Source: Henriciella sp.
Lineage (GTDB): Bacteria; Pseudomonadota; Alphaproteobacteria; Caulobacterales; Hyphomonadaceae
Reading direction: 5' to 3'
Assembly: GCF_029936995.1 (NCBI RefSeq)
Contig: NZ_JAPYRE010000007.1
Location: 62,001-126,000, forward strand
Length of the DNA stretch: 64,000 nt
A program made the position numbers and the translations under genes. The notes under the pieces were generated by a model. The model had not been told where the DNA came from. It did not search any database and worked only from the letters and a program-made list of their open reading frames with translations. Position 1 is the first letter of the stretch, and each line of letters starts with the position of its first letter. Below, piece by piece: positions 63,752-64,000 of this stretch.

Positions 63752-64000
63752 CCCTCAGTGAGCGTCCTCTATGGGCGCAAAAGCAAACGTAAGAAAAGTA
63801 TTGCTCGTACGTACTACCACGTCCGTTGGTAAGGATGCCCGCGCTTGCATCCTGCCCGCCGGTGGTTCCTTTAGGGTATTAAGCCCAAATCAGAGCTAAT
63901 AGACTTGACCCAGCCCCGTGATCCGGGCCGTTCATTCGGAGAGTCTGTTCGCCTTTCTTTCTGTTGTTGATGGCGTGGTCAAGGCCCGGGGAGTGGAGCT
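63752..64000. other. Right-edge stretch without a supported gene
   Basis: I found no complete gene or clear hairpin here. A minus-strand frame open to the right edge (roughly 63903-63999) could be the end of a gene beginning past base 64000. The element therefore probably continues. Confidence 0.4.

Noticed and set aside
63752-64000. Possible end of an insertion sequence at the right edge
   Set aside because: The open frame is too short to identify and no terminal repeat can be paired inside the window.

Overview
The window is GC-rich and gene-dense, and it looks like an Alphaproteobacterium. The signs are DUF1289, a TIGR02281-type retropepsin, DUF736 and a YjgF/acyl-CoA dehydrogenase catabolic set, together with a Caulobacter/sphingomonad-style lasso peptide cluster using a TonB receptor, FecR and an ECF sigma factor. 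A Caulobacterales/Hyphomonadaceae-like host is a guess; no rRNA or marker gene settles it.

Bases 1-23,948 read as ordinary chromosome. They hold an amidohydrolase and enoyl-CoA hydratase pair, a nucleoside hydrolase-ribokinase-GNAT operon, dienelactone hydrolase, an NhaC-type antiporter, a lipoprotein dipeptidase, RarA, a TauD-type dioxygenase, an S9 peptidase, a Do-type protease, a GPH-family transporter, and a beta-oxidation block with two adjacent acyl-CoA dehydrogenases, an enoyl-CoA hydratase and a RidA protein. After these come a divergent CobT, a DUF1289-retropepsin pair, a TauE/SafE transporter and dusA.

From about 23,930 to beyond the right edge the DNA is best read as a mobile element inserted in the 5' end of dusA. 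A tyrosine integrase lies head to head with dusA. Cargo 1 (25.8-29.6 kb) is a two-component system divergent from membrane-bound thioredoxin and DsbA genes, with a PmrA/QseB-like box between them. Cargo 2 (29.6-38.2 kb) handles sulfide and persulfide: a seven-gene operon (peroxiredoxin, ArsR/BigR-type regulator, persulfide dioxygenase, phosphatase-SQR fusion, SulP transporter, MBL-rhodanese, second peroxiredoxin) with divergent YeeE/YedE halves. Next is a mobilisation module (CopG, VirD4/TraG, VirD2-like relaxase, TraF peptidase, HTH, DUF736) with no trb/VirB pilus genes in view, then a GSU2403-type nucleotidyltransferase, a ParB-unknown-ArdA operon and several small unknown genes.

Cargo 3 (51.9-63.8 kb) is the most interesting part. 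It is a complete lasso peptide system with a predicted 18-residue core, GGQELGVEFANGPNSRIA, closed Gly1-Glu8. It has the fused leader-binding/protease protein, the cyclase, an AtxE2-type isopeptidase, and a TonB receptor with FecR and ECF sigma factor. An XRE regulator faces the sigma gene across a perfect 25-bp palindrome. Just upstream sits an unusual TPR-LicD nucleotidyltransferase that could be a tailoring enzyme. Peptide export was not identified. All assignments are by eye; no database search was run.
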